From contig OY987306.1 of assembly GCA_963920635.1 (NCBI GenBank), positions 13,472,001 through 13,536,000 of the forward strand: DNA of 64,000 nt, read 5' to 3'. The translations under genes and the position numbers were made by a program. The notes beneath the pieces were generated by a model. It was given only the letters and a program-made list of their open reading frames with translations, did not search any database and was not told the DNA's origin. Positions 42,201-49,912 of the stretch are shown here, piece after piece. The DNA comes from Pseudeuparius sepicola. Its lineage: Eukaryota; Arthropoda; Insecta; Coleoptera; Anthribidae. How positions within the stretch are numbered: the first letter of the stretch is position 1; each line of letters opens with the position of its first letter.

Positions 42201-43025
42201 ACTTACTCGATGCGCATTAGAATGTGTTGGATAAAGCGCTGAAACGATAGCCCACGCGAAACAAGCCTCATCCTGATTTTGGACGTTAATGCACGCTTTT
42301 TTACTTGAAATTTCGTAGGGCAGAGCTATGTATGACGTTCCACCGTTTCCAAATCCAACTTTGTTTATATTAACCTCTAAACTTAATATTTTATGTAAGC
42401 TCCAATTGGACCCTTCATTTTCAAAATCGTCAAGTTTTCTCAAAATAATAGCGCTAACATTGTCATTAAACCATTGCTTTATATCAACGCCACGATCGAT
42501 TGCAGCATTTTTTGTATTAAAATACTTGTTACTAAAGATTTCACCATCGCCAGATATTTTCACAAATTCACCACAGAAGACAGTATTTACTTTAACTACA
42601 TTTAGAGAACGTAAAATTTGATTTATACGATTTTTAAAAGGAAAAAATGCATCATTTAAAAACTTTACTATATCTATGTGAAGTATGTTTACTATAATAC
42701 CTGACCTTATTCTATTTTGAAAGGCGGACTGAGTGTCTTCCCACTTCAATCGATCAGATCTCTTTTCACGTTTTTGACCAGCCCCCGTATGTTTCCATGA
42801 TTTAAAGTATACGCCGATCCTTTTCAGATGACCCAAATTTGTCTGAAGTTTCATCAGCGTACCGTGATTATAGTCTCCTTTCTTTATTGCAGTATTATGT
42901 AATTTAATATTTGCTTGTAATTTTTTTGTCCATTGCTCTAAAACTCTTTCCTGCGTGCTGTCCCTTAATAAATCCAATGCTTTTTCGAAAGTTTGAACAA
43001 TTTTGTCACTTTCAACAAATGACAT
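39288..43025 (-). CDS. Protein-primed DNA polymerase B
   Basis: 1245 residues, replicates the element from a terminal protein. N-terminal about 380 residues probably include the terminal-protein/OTU-like region (ACFAWAIVSALYP). A C2H2-like finger (CDRCLNYFTSQDKLNEHATS) lies near residue 392. Exonuclease motifs follow: YSDVEAM near 448, HNLSGYDSHF, and YLKTDVM. Between them is an HNH/endoVII-like CHICEKKF and RDHCHLTGKFRGYAHQNC block near 540. Polymerase motifs: YFDVNNLYGWAM near 835, KLMNNAVYGKTM near 980, YTDTDSLVY near 1078. No lesion seen. It shares a divergent upstream region (43026-43186) with the next gene. Confidence 0.95.
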   Translation of the reverse strand: MSFVESDKIVQTFEKALDLLRDSTQERVLEQWTKKLQANIKLHNTAIKKGDYNHGTLMKLQTNLGHLKRIGVYFKSWKHTGAGQKREKRSDRLKWEDTQSAFQNRIRSGIIVNILHIDIVKFLNDAFFPFKNRINQILRSLNVVKVNTVFCGEFVKISGDGEIFSNKYFNTKNAAIDRGVDIKQWFNDNVSAIILRKLDDFENEGSNWSLHKILSLEVNINKVGFGNGGTSYIALPYEISSKKACINVQNQDEACFAWAIVSALYPTHSNAHRVSSYPHYSTVLNLEGIDFPMTLPQITKFEQLNKISVNVYVLELVGKEKTSRFMTVPVRLTKNKLDRHVNLLLIQNEYSPNIGEFEAPPQDESMDNIKYHFCWIKDLSKLVSKQLNNHKRRVFICDRCLNYFTSQDKLNEHATSCEQINQCKIEFPKEKFIEFKNFAHKEHVPFIIYSDVEAMLTPVHDLQTETKTKKYQKHVAYSAAYYFKCTFDDSLSFYNSYRGPQCLSWFADQLDETAKFVASKLKIVEPMDETISLKDASENCHICEKKFIDTDIIVRDHCHLTGKFRGYAHQNCNFNYKNSFMIPVVFHNLSGYDSHFIIRDLAKRNHITLLPINKEKYISFTMFDNETNIKFRFIDSFRFLGFSLDTLVSSLKSDDFVNAKKEFHHLSPEKFTLLTRKGVFCYDYIDSFKKLEETSLPSIDQFYNKLNDVEIDEKDYRHAQLVWEKFNITNLGEYSDLYLKTDVMLLTDVFENFRKSCYKNYGLDPAWYYTLPGYTWDCMLKYTNCKLETFQDIDILLFFEKAVRGGISQCSHRFSEANNKYMRSYDSTKPSKFIAYFDVNNLYGWAMCEHLPYGGFEWIEDSEFDVTKIADDADEGYVLEVDLSYPDHLHDVHKDLPFAAEQRKPPGSKFSKLMPTLHDKKNYIIHYRALKQALRNGLVLTKIHRILKFKQAPWLAPYIQFNTRLRQQASLEFEKTIIKLMNNAVYGKTMENIRKHRVVKLLRKWAGRFGAKHYISSPRFKSRTIFDENLVSVELNKTSIIFNKPLYVGMAILDISKTCVYEFHYEFMLRKLSDCTLLYTDTDSLVYEIRCNDVFKDIIKDNIERFDTSDYPQDNKYGIPLVNKKVPGLMKDELNGSIITHFAGLRSKMYAYLIEGKKICIKKSKGVKKNVVSRHITYNDYVSCLFDKKQKIINQRSIRSFAHDVFSLEQSKIGLNPFDDKRYLVNSIVTLPWGHKAIRHIECNM

Positions 43026-43186
43026 AATGAAAACTTAGCAATAAATTATTCTTAGCTTTAGCTGTTTCGAAACGTTTTGAAAATCTATATGCGTTGCATG
43101 CCTTTTTAATCTATTTTTCCCCACTGTTTTCTCATAGGATCTGTTTCGGCACGAAAGGGGAGGGGATAGGGAGCTGGCAATATAAG

Positions 43187-43936
43187 ATGTTGAAATTGCC
43201 TACCATACGTATCAAAATGGTGCAGCTTACAGTTGAATTCAGAGCTTTCAGAGCCGCGCTATACGAAATGAAACGTTCGTGTTACGGTAAAAATTTAATT
43301 TCTCTCCTGAATAAACCGAATTTTTTAATATTTGATAAGTGCTTCAAAACAATTGCCGAAAGTAAAGAGTGCGACGAGGCCGATTATTGTTTGATGCTGG
43401 AGAGCAAGCGAAGAATGGATAACTTTATACGGATACTTGGTGATATTTTCGAGCGAGAAGGCATTAATGAAATCAATGTCGTTGACCTTGGTAAGCTTTT
43501 GAGGGATCATTGTTTAAAAGATACTTTTGCACACCAATTGTACGTCCTTAATTTACTTTACGATGCTGATGGTGTGGAGTTACCGTATAATCCGAAAATA
43601 GAAGCCTATCAAGTGAAAAATATGAAAAAAAATTACAACGATATATATAAATGTATTGACGATTTCATATGTGCGGCTGCATATATGGCAATTCCAAAGA
43701 ATATAGAAAATTTTAAGGCTGCATTAACTAAGTTGAAACTAAATTACAAATTTCAACCGTCTGAAAACAAAGTGCATTTAATTATGGAATGGTTAAATAA
43801 AAACGTAAAAAAGTACGAAGAAAATCCTGACGCTATACTGGGTTGGCAAGATGGTCCTTGTTGTTCTCCATGGCCCTCAGAAGATGTGGACGATTATAGA
43901 AAGACAATTGCACTATTAAATACCTTCATATTGTAA
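43187..43936 (+). CDS. Orphan Polinton gene divergent from polB
   Basis: 249 residues from the ATG at 43187, or 239 from the ATG at 43217 (MVQLTVEFRAFRAALYEMKR); an open frame runs back to 43094 but looks like leader. Mostly helical, Lys-rich, ending with GWQDGPCCSPWPSEDVDDY. AATATAAG lies directly before the first ATG, which favours the second start if it is a TATA box. AATAAA follows the stop. No family recognised; position next to polB suggests a replication role (inference). Confidence 0.6.
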   Translation: MLKLPTIRIKMVQLTVEFRAFRAALYEMKRSCYGKNLISLLNKPNFLIFDKCFKTIAESKECDEADYCLMLESKRRMDNFIRILGDIFEREGINEINVVDLGKLLRDHCLKDTFAHQLYVLNLLYDADGVELPYNPKIEAYQVKNMKKNYNDIYKCIDDFICAAAYMAIPKNIENFKAALTKLKLNYKFQPSENKVHLIMEWLNKNVKKYEENPDAILGWQDGPCCSPWPSEDVDDYRKTIALLNTFIL

Positions 43937-44012
43937 CTAATATACTTGTAAAAAATAAAACTTTTACTAATATTTTGAATTTTATTTCATATTTGTATTT
44001 TAAAAGTGACAA

Positions 44013-44038
44013 CGCTATACTGGGTTGGCAAGATGGTC
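44013..44038 (+). repeat. 26-bp duplicate of upstream gene sequence
   Basis: GCTATACTGGGTTGGCAAGA plus TGGTCC is repeated from the 3' part of the orphan gene (about 43831-43856). It marks a partial duplication break just before a GC-rich stretch. Confidence 0.85.
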
Positions 44039-44059
44039 CCTTCTCCAAGCACACAATAC

Positions 44060-44250
44060 AATCATGCAACAAAAATTGTAAAATTCATAGAGAATGCCCG
44101 CAGCCAGGTAAACCCAGTTGACTGCGCAGCCGCCGCGTTCCTGAGACTCATAGCGCGCCCTCGACGGCGGGGCCTTCGAACCACCCAGCGGTATCTTTCG
44201 AACCCCCTTGCGCATACCTGTTGCAAGGGTAAAGTATTCGGCGAAATATC
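44060..44250. other. GC-rich island of unknown origin
   Basis: Strongly GC-rich compared with the rest of the Polinton, with GGTTCGAA-type motifs on the minus strand (reminiscent of a Pol III B box, but no tRNA fold found). 44280-44629 after it is AT-rich with nothing seen. Confidence 0.35.
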
Positions 44251-44629
44251 GATCAATTGGTAGTACTTTTGAAGCACGACTGTAGTTGTTTCCCTACAGA
44301 AATAGAGGGCACGACCTGTATTAAAAATCTAATATTTTCATTGTATTGATCACACGTCAATTCATAAAAGAAAATCAGTAGTTGCAATCTTTATGAAATT
44401 TGGAATAACTCAAATATGCAGATTAGTTGTTCCATTTATTTCAAAATAAAAAACAGCAAAAAATACAGTTTTCTGAAATGGAGGAATTAAAATTTAAAAA
44501 AAATGTATCACTTTTTATAGCATATATTTAAATAGGACATAAAACACAAAAGATATGTTAAAATATTTATTTGTATGTACAGGATAATATAAAAAACGTA
44601 TTAAAAAAAACTATTACTAACTAAATATA

Positions 44630-45157
44630 TTACAAACACTTATAAATGTATTCTGCAAAAACACATAACTCTACCTGAGGACAGTGCACGGGTTTTCGTA
44701 AATTTTGCAAATGTCTTTTACATTGATTTTTTTTAACCTGATTATATAATTCAGGATTTTCCCCGACTATAATATCAAATTTGGGACATCCCAGTTGTTC
44801 TATATTATAGGCTAAATGTCCAAATCCTGCTGCCTTTAAGAGATCCAACTCCACATGTCCGCCTTTATAACCAATGTTTTGATCACCTGAATTGAAGCCC
44901 AGACGCCGAAATTCTTTGATGATGTCGTCTTGCGGTTGGTCGCCTTTCTGATCCTCATATCTCAATCCATGAAGATTGTTAGTGACCCACCTTGCGGTTC
45001 TGGCGTCTTTTGAATTGAGAGCGTAATAGCTTCCAACAGAATAATATTTGGAGGTGGACTACCATTTCATATCAAATATTCCAAGTTCCTTAACTAAAAA
45101 TTTTCCGTTGACGTGGAAACCATCAACATCTACCAAGTATCTTATGGATGGAGTCAT
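44630..45157 (-). pseudogene. Conserved 'YKGGHVE' mobile-element protein with an in-frame stop
   Basis: 175 codons from the ATG at 45157, beginning MTPSIRYLVDVDGFHVNGKF, later GYKGGHVELDLLKAAG, LGCPKFDII and HCPQVELCVFAEY. I recall this D-x-D-G, K-G-G-H-x-E-x-D, C-P-K-F-D pattern from arthropod Polinton-type cargo; a nuclease fold is possible but unproven. A TAG at 45059-45061 interrupts it after 32 codons. Upstream on the same strand is TATAAAAG (45209-45216). The rest of the frame is clean, so the stop is recent, or read through. Confidence 0.65.
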
Positions 45158-45208
45158 TTTCTTGAATAGACTTAGACGATTACATTGGTTCACTTAGCTA
45201 AAGTGTGC

Positions 45209-45216
45209 CTTTTATA
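45209..45216 (-). promoter_or_regulatory. TATA box (TATAAAAG) of the 'YKGGHVE' gene
   Basis: Perfect TATA box about 60 nt upstream of the ATG at 45157 on the minus strand. No TCAGT initiator at the expected distance. Confidence 0.55.
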
Positions 45217-45308
45217 CCCCTCTTTTAATACGAAAACAGTTTGGCATCATCAGAAAGGGGGGGGGGGGATCCCCTCCTAGACATCTCGTACAGGTTGATG
45301 TTTTAGAC

Positions 45309-45345
45309 TATAAAAACTCTGGAGATATCTCAATAGACATCAGTT
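45309..45345 (+). promoter_or_regulatory. TATA plus TCAGT initiator of the acidic Cys/His gene
   Basis: TATAAAAA at 45309 and TCAGTT at 45340, 31 nt apart; ATG at 45381. The same 31-nt spacing recurs on the minus strand at 47893/47862. Confidence 0.6.
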
Positions 45346-45380
45346 ACAGTTTTTCTCCAAACAAATTAAATTTAATAACA

Positions 45381-45881
45381 ATGGCTGCCTCCATACATAA
45401 TTCCCTATACCAACTTGCGTTAGAAGAAAAAGAAGAGATTGAGAAAACGGTGCCTGCAGAATTGAGAAGAGACATCGACGACATTGACGACGATGATGCT
45501 AGTGACGAAGATGAAGGGGTAGACGTTGGCCGCGATGACTCCGTCGTGGCGAAAAGTGTACCCATTAACCCGACCGAGGGTTATAATAACTGGACAGTGG
45601 GGGGCCTCTGTGTATCTGCCGCATATGTAAAGGTAACAGAAAGGGCGCGTTTGTGCCTAAATTGTTACCGTGCGTATGTGGTAGATTTTACAGAGGTTTC
45701 CCTGAATGGTTTCACCGACAATGCGAAGCATCGGCATGAAACTTTACATTTTTCTTTGACAGAAATGCCTTTGCAAAGATTCATGCGGTGTAGTGCCTGT
45801 AAAGAAAAGCTTTACATAGCTTTTCGGCAAGACACCTGCTTGATGTGTAAAGCAGGTGCAAAAATTATACCATTATTGTAA
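45381..45881 (+). CDS. Acidic Cys/His-cluster protein, unknown
   Basis: 166 residues. An acidic stretch (31-53, DIDDIDDDDASDEDEG) precedes a zinc-binding-like set: C92/C95 (CLNC), H117/H119/H123, C137/C140 (CSAC) and C153/C156 (CLMC). The order suggests a two-zinc fold, perhaps a transcription regulator or ubiquitin-related factor, but no family is recognised. The 3' end is part of a 342-bp tandem duplication. It lies in the cargo region with its own promoter. Confidence 0.65.
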   Translation: MAASIHNSLYQLALEEKEEIEKTVPAELRRDIDDIDDDDASDEDEGVDVGRDDSVVAKSVPINPTEGYNNWTVGGLCVSAAYVKVTERARLCLNCYRAYVVDFTEVSLNGFTDNAKHRHETLHFSLTEMPLQRFMRCSACKEKLYIAFRQDTCLMCKAGAKIIPLL

Positions 45882-46500
45882 ATAAAATGTATTATTGTAA
45901 ATAAAATGTATTATTGGATAATTCTGTTCTTATTATTATTATTTAAATTAAATTCCTGACTATAAGAAAATAAACGTGAAATAAAATATTTTATTAAAAA
46001 CTACAGTTTGATACCTACAAATGTTCTGGGATTTTAGGTAGTCGCATGCTACTGCTTGTCCGTGTGAGGATGATCGCTATGTAAAATCCCCTGGCTGTAT
46101 TTTTTACCTTTCTTACATCGCTCAGCCGGAAGTGTGCACGTACGGTTATGCTAAAGCATAGCTTTTCGGCAAGATACATGCTTAATATGTAAAACAGGTG
46201 CAAAAACTAGACCATTGGTATTATTGTAAATGAAATGTATTATTGGATAATTGTTTTATTATTATTATTTAAATTAAATTCTCGAATATAAGAAAATAAA
46301 CGTTTAATAAAATATTTACTTAAAAACTACAGTTTGATACTACAAATGTTCTGGGATTTTAGGTATCCGCTTGCTACCGCTTGTCCGTGCGAGTTCGAGC
46401 GAGGACGATCGCTATGTAAAATCCCCTGACTATATTTTTTACCTTTCTTACATCTCCCTCAGCCGGAAGTGTGCACGTACGCTTATGCTAAAGTATGGTC
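45818..46500. repeat. 342-bp tandem duplication covering the 3' end of the acidic Cys/His gene
   Basis: Copy 1 is 45818-46159 and copy 2 about 46160-46500; both start AGCTTTTCGGCAAGA and include GGAAGTGTGCACGTACG. Copy 1 begins within the coding region, so copy 2 carries a diverged coding tail without a gene. The copies differ by substitutions and small indels. Confidence 0.85.
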
Positions 46501-46668
46501 TGCTTAGGAGAAAAATATTACTTTTGTATTTAGCTACCGAGCGACTCTGTATTGCACGTAATAAAATTTTATTGCTTGCTGTTTATAATGGTATTGGGTG
46601 AGAAATGAATAACAAAGCGTTGGTTTAAAACTATGTGTAATATTATATATATATGATTCAACTTATGC

Positions 46669-47403
46669 TTACTTATAACTAGTTAATATTTTATTCACAC
46701 GCGCTTCATCTATTTCTATTATACTAATCCTATTTACTAAAATTTTTCTTAATTTATCTAACCTATCTATTTTATTTTTTAAACCAGCCTTGTTTTTGGC
46801 CAGCTTATTACTTTGAAGCTGTAAGACGACAACATTATCTTCCAGCACTTTATTAAGTTCCAAATTGTGACGTCCTCCAGCTGTTGGATCTTCAAAATCG
46901 AAGCTGTCATCCGGAAACCTGTTTGTGCGGCGCCCCCTGTTATAAACCGCTCTCAACGTCTCCATATTTTTCCCAACAGTCCTCACAGGACTGGAGACGT
47001 TCTGCCGGTGGGTTTGCTCAGACTGAGCAGGCGACGCATGCCCTGCAGGTTGCGCGGGTTGCTCATATTCAGGTGCGGGTTGTTCAGGCTGTACATATGT
47101 CAATTGCGCAGGCTGCACATGTGCCGATTCGGCAGGTTGTGCAGGCTGTACATATGCCGAATATTCAGGTGCGGGTTGTTCAGGCTGTACATATGTCAAT
47201 TGCGCAGGCTGCACATGTGCCGAATATTCAGGTGCGGGTTGTTCAGGCTGTACATATGTCAATTGCGCAGGCTGCACATGTGCCGATTCGGTAGGTTGTG
47301 CAGGCTGTACATATGCCGATTGTTCATGTGCCAGCTCACGCTCGATCTGCGACACAGCAAACGATGTTGCGCTTCTAATGCTTTCATCGTCCACTTCGGA
47401 ATA
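46669..47403 (-). CDS. Pro/Gln repeat and coiled-coil cargo protein, exon 3
   Basis: Exon 3 starts after acceptor CTTATAG at 47404-47405 and encodes 244 residues. The first half is made of YVQPEQPAPEYS and AHVQPAQLT units (21-residue unit, 63-bp in DNA, with shorter variants). The second half is basic then a coiled coil (NKVLEDNVVVLQLQSNKLAK onwards). With exons 1 and 2 the protein is 289 residues. No family recognised; the plan of repeat shaft plus coiled coil could suit a fibrous or scaffold protein (inference). Confidence 0.65.
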   Translation of the reverse strand, partial: YSEVDDESIRSATSFAVSQIERELAHEQSAYVQPAQPTESAHVQPAQLTYVQPEQPAPEYSAHVQPAQLTYVQPEQPAPEYSAYVQPAQPAESAHVQPAQLTYVQPEQPAPEYEQPAQPAGHASPAQSEQTHRQNVSSPVRTVGKNMETLRAVYNRGRRTNRFPDDSFDFEDPTAGGRHNLELNKVLEDNVVVLQLQSNKLAKNKAGLKNKIDRLDKLRKILVNRISIIEIDEARVNKILTSYK

Positions 47404-47461
47404 CTATAAGTATAAGATAAACATTTATTATTTGTTAGAATTCATAAACATGTCTACTTAC

Positions 47462-47545
47462 ATGCTCAACATTGTTTTCTTCAGATGAATTTTCAACTGA
47501 CCCCTCTGCCGCAAGCGTCTCGATGAGATTATAAGCAGATGGTGA
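47462..47545 (-). CDS. Pro/Gln repeat cargo protein, exon 2
   Basis: 84 bp, 28 codons (SPSAYNLIETLAAEGSVE then an acidic end), between acceptor TTATAG and donor GTAAGT at 47456-47461. Phase 0 at both ends, so it joins both neighbours without breaking codons. Confidence 0.6.
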
Positions 47546-47733
47546 CTATAATAATTATTGAATGTTAGTATATCGCAAATAAAAAAATATTTTTCGCATA
47601 AGAAAATCTCCAACTTGCGGCTAACAAGAAAAAAGTTGGCTAAAAATTTTCTGATGCGAAAAAGCAAAATAGTTTCTCGAAGCAAATTGAAATAACGTAT
47701 TTAATAATTATAAAAAAATAAGTTTTGACTTAC

Positions 47734-47784
47734 CCTCACAACAGCATTGTAGTGGACAATCGCCTTAGTTTGGAACACACTCAT
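47734..47784 (-). CDS. Pro/Gln repeat cargo protein, exon 1
   Basis: 51 bp with the ATG at 47784 (MSVFQTKAIVHYNAVVR), ending at donor GTAAGT (47728-47733), phase 0. A TATA-like TACAAAAG (47886-47893) and TCAGTT (47857-47862) lie 31 nt apart upstream. Confidence 0.6.
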
Positions 47785-47856
47785 AATTATAAGCAAAGTA
47801 ATAAATTTAAAAATAACACACGACAAAACTCGAACACAATTCAACAAAATTTAGAA

Positions 47857-47893
47857 AACTGATGCTTTTGCTGAATTTCTACACCCTTTTGTA
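47857..47893 (-). promoter_or_regulatory. TATA-like plus TCAGT initiator of the Pro/Gln repeat gene
   Basis: TACAAAAG then TCAGTT with the same 31-nt spacing as the promoter at 45309, on the opposite strand. Confidence 0.5.
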
Positions 47894-48089
47894 GATTTTA
47901 AAATGAATGCGTTGGTGGGGATGGCTCTCAACGTTGCTACTTTTTAATTTAGGTGTTAACTTTGCTCTGGTGGGAGTGGGGGTAACTCCACCCCTTCGGC
48001 GTTGCCAAAAAATTTTCTACTTCAAATTGCTCTATTTTCTAATTAGACGACAACGCTGTTGAGTGGGGATAGGCAATGCTTACGTTAAA

Positions 48090-48124
48090 TATAAAAGGCA
48101 GCCACATCCTTAACAAAATTCACT
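48090..48124 (+). promoter_or_regulatory. TATA plus initiator of the Y/G/W repeat gene
   Basis: TATAAAAG at 48090 and TCACT at 48120, 30 nt apart; ATG at 48201. Confidence 0.55.
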
Positions 48125-48200
48125 AAATTCAATTCAATACAAAGAATTAAATATTGCTTCAGTTAGATAATTGTGGCAAAAGTTTATAACACTCGTTGAG

Positions 48201-48698
48201 ATGTATTCTCAGAATAAAAGAAAAGTGACAGATGATGGATACAGTGCAGGATGGAGTTCGTATAGTCAGTGGAAAACGGAAGAAAACGCAAATCCAATTA
48301 GGCGATTAAGGGACACTCATGTGAGGCACTATAATGAAGGTTTATACGCGGGATGGTTTGATCATCAGGCTGGTAAGAATAGGCGTTTTCTGGAGGGTGA
48401 CGTGAAAATGGATAAAGTTCAATATGGTGCAGGATATCAAGATGGATGGATCAGATACGGTCAGTGTTTTGCGAACGCTAATGACATTTACATGGCTAAA
48501 TCTGATATCATTGCATATAATAAGGCGTACTACGCAGGGTGGTTTAATCATCAGCGTCAAATCGAATACGAATCTGGCTATGTGGCAGGGTATTTTCGAT
48601 TTGCGAATAATGAGGACATAATACGAAATCGAACGACTTATAATTATGCATATTATGAAGGCTGGTTCGACCGTCTACGCAGACAACGACAGTGCTAA
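48201..48698 (+). CDS. Y/G/W repeat protein, unknown
   Basis: 165 residues from the ATG giving MYSQNKRKVTDDGYSAGW; the frame is open 30 nt further but without ATG. Six related motifs occur: YSAGWSSY (14), YAGWFDHQ (49), YQDGWIRY (79), YAGWFNHQ (111), YVAGYFRF (127) and YEGWFDRL (152). The pattern is Y-x-x-G-(W/Y)-(F/I), often preceded by a second Tyr. Most repeats are about 31 residues apart. No signal peptide or membrane span. It has its own TATA-driven promoter and AATAAA signals after the stop (about 48740). I do not recognise the family. Confidence 0.65.
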   Translation: MYSQNKRKVTDDGYSAGWSSYSQWKTEENANPIRRLRDTHVRHYNEGLYAGWFDHQAGKNRRFLEGDVKMDKVQYGAGYQDGWIRYGQCFANANDIYMAKSDIIAYNKAYYAGWFNHQRQIEYESGYVAGYFRFANNEDIIRNRTTYNYAYYEGWFDRLRRQRQC

Positions 48699-48972
48699 TA
48701 TTTGTATATAAGTTTATTGTAACAAAATATATGAATTATTTTAATAAAACAAAACATTAATTAATTTTAGTTTGTTTTATTTATATACTGGTTTCTTGTT
48801 TAGTTTTGTTTACCTATTCCTTACTAACCCACTTTAAAGCAATATTTTTATCGAGGAATTTTAAGTGGAATATTAATAATGTACACAGTTTTTTTTATCA
48901 AAATAACAATAACAGCAAAATATTCTCATTTAAGTTTTAACATTGAAAGCCTTTTTTTATTAAAATCTCAGG

Positions 48973-49330
48973 TAGGGTCGCACGAGAAGATTTACAAGCA
49001 GGTGAAAATCTAAATAATTTGAACAGTCTGCTATAAAACTACCAGGCAGTAAATTTTTATAACATGCCATTTACAGGACTATAAAAAAAAAGTCTGACAA
49101 AAAACATTTAAAAGTGGATCATTGTTATGTAAGATTATCCCTTGAAGGAAGGGTCGCGCAAGAAGATTTAGAAACAGGTGAAAGTCTAAAGAATGTGAAC
49201 AGCCTGCTATAAAAGTAAAAGGGGGCAAACTTGTCTGCATTTTTGTTGACTCGGCACAAAAAGATTCAAGGTACTAAAACCAGGTGAAGGTGTAACTAAT
49301 TTGAACGGTCGGGTGTAAAACTCTGAAAGG
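48973..49330 (+). repeat. Three imperfect repeats of about 80 bp
   Basis: Units at about 48973-49050, 49149-49230 and 49250-49330 share CAGGTGAAARTCTAA, then TGAAC and CTGCTATAAAA-like blocks. Each unit contains a TATA-like sequence. 48699-48972 holds nothing else. Confidence 0.7.
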
Positions 49331-49472
49331 GTTAACTTTCTCTGGAATTATGCCAAAAATGGTTCGAGTCACTATCTGCGCTGGATTGGCTGTTTATAGA
49401 ATTGTAGGTGGGAACTGAAAAGCTTCCTCCTACTTAGTAGATCCTTATAAAAGTACTGCATCCAACTGAGAC

Positions 49473-49511
49473 GTTGGCGTCGAAAGTTGGCGTCGAAAGT
49501 TGGCGTCTAAA
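49473..49511. repeat. Three tandem copies of GTTGGCGTCGAAA
   Basis: Exact for two copies, one change in the third; further decayed GTGGG-containing units follow to about 49570. They lie downstream of a TATAAAAG at 49446. Confidence 0.85.
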
Positions 49512-49549
49512 GTGGGCGGCTTAAGTGGGACTTAAAATGGGGACTTTAC

Positions 49550-49897
49550 ATGGGGAATTTGCATGGGGACTATGTATGGACTTCCTTAGAGGGCACAGAA
49601 ATTATTATTTTTGTTAGAATTTTTATCATTAGGCATTATTATTTTTTGTTTGGAGCTACATCAAGCTGCAAGAAAAAATTGTGTTTGGTTTTAATTCAAG
49701 TTTCAGTTTTGCACTTTTTTTATACTATTACTTTGTTGTACACCTGCTGGGTAGTTTGTTATTTTATTAATTTACTATGGGTAGAAGAAATGAAACATCT
49801 CTTATGCTATATATATTTTATTTTTAATTGTTTAAAGTTCTTATTAATTTCATATATATCAATTTCATATTTTAGTTTCTGTAATTTTCGAATGTGA
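49550..49897 (+). CDS. Hydrophobic ORF, doubtful
   Basis: 115 codons rich in Phe, Ile, Leu, Tyr and Cys with three or more possible membrane spans (SVLHFFYTITLLYTCWVV). A TATA box at 49446 could drive it, but T-rich DNA gives such ORFs by chance. No family. Confidence 0.2.
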   Translation: MGNLHGDYVWTSLEGTEIIIFVRIFIIRHYYFLFGATSSCKKKLCLVLIQVSVLHFFYTITLLYTCWVVCYFINLLWVEEMKHLLCYIYFIFNCLKFLLISYISISYFSFCNFRM

Positions 49898-49912
49898 GAC
49901 TCCAAAGTATTT

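Noticed and set aside
44140..44230. Possible tRNA or SINE from GGTTCGAA motifs
   Set aside because: No cloverleaf could be drawn and no A box at a suitable distance.
44015..44277. Arg-rich ORFs on both strands in the GC-rich island
   Set aside because: GC-rich DNA lacks stops by chance; no domain, and frames on both strands are equally open.
46867..47409. Long plus-strand ORFs antisense to the Pro/Gln repeat gene
   Set aside because: They are the complement of the repeat units; the minus strand has splice sites, promoter and a coiled coil.
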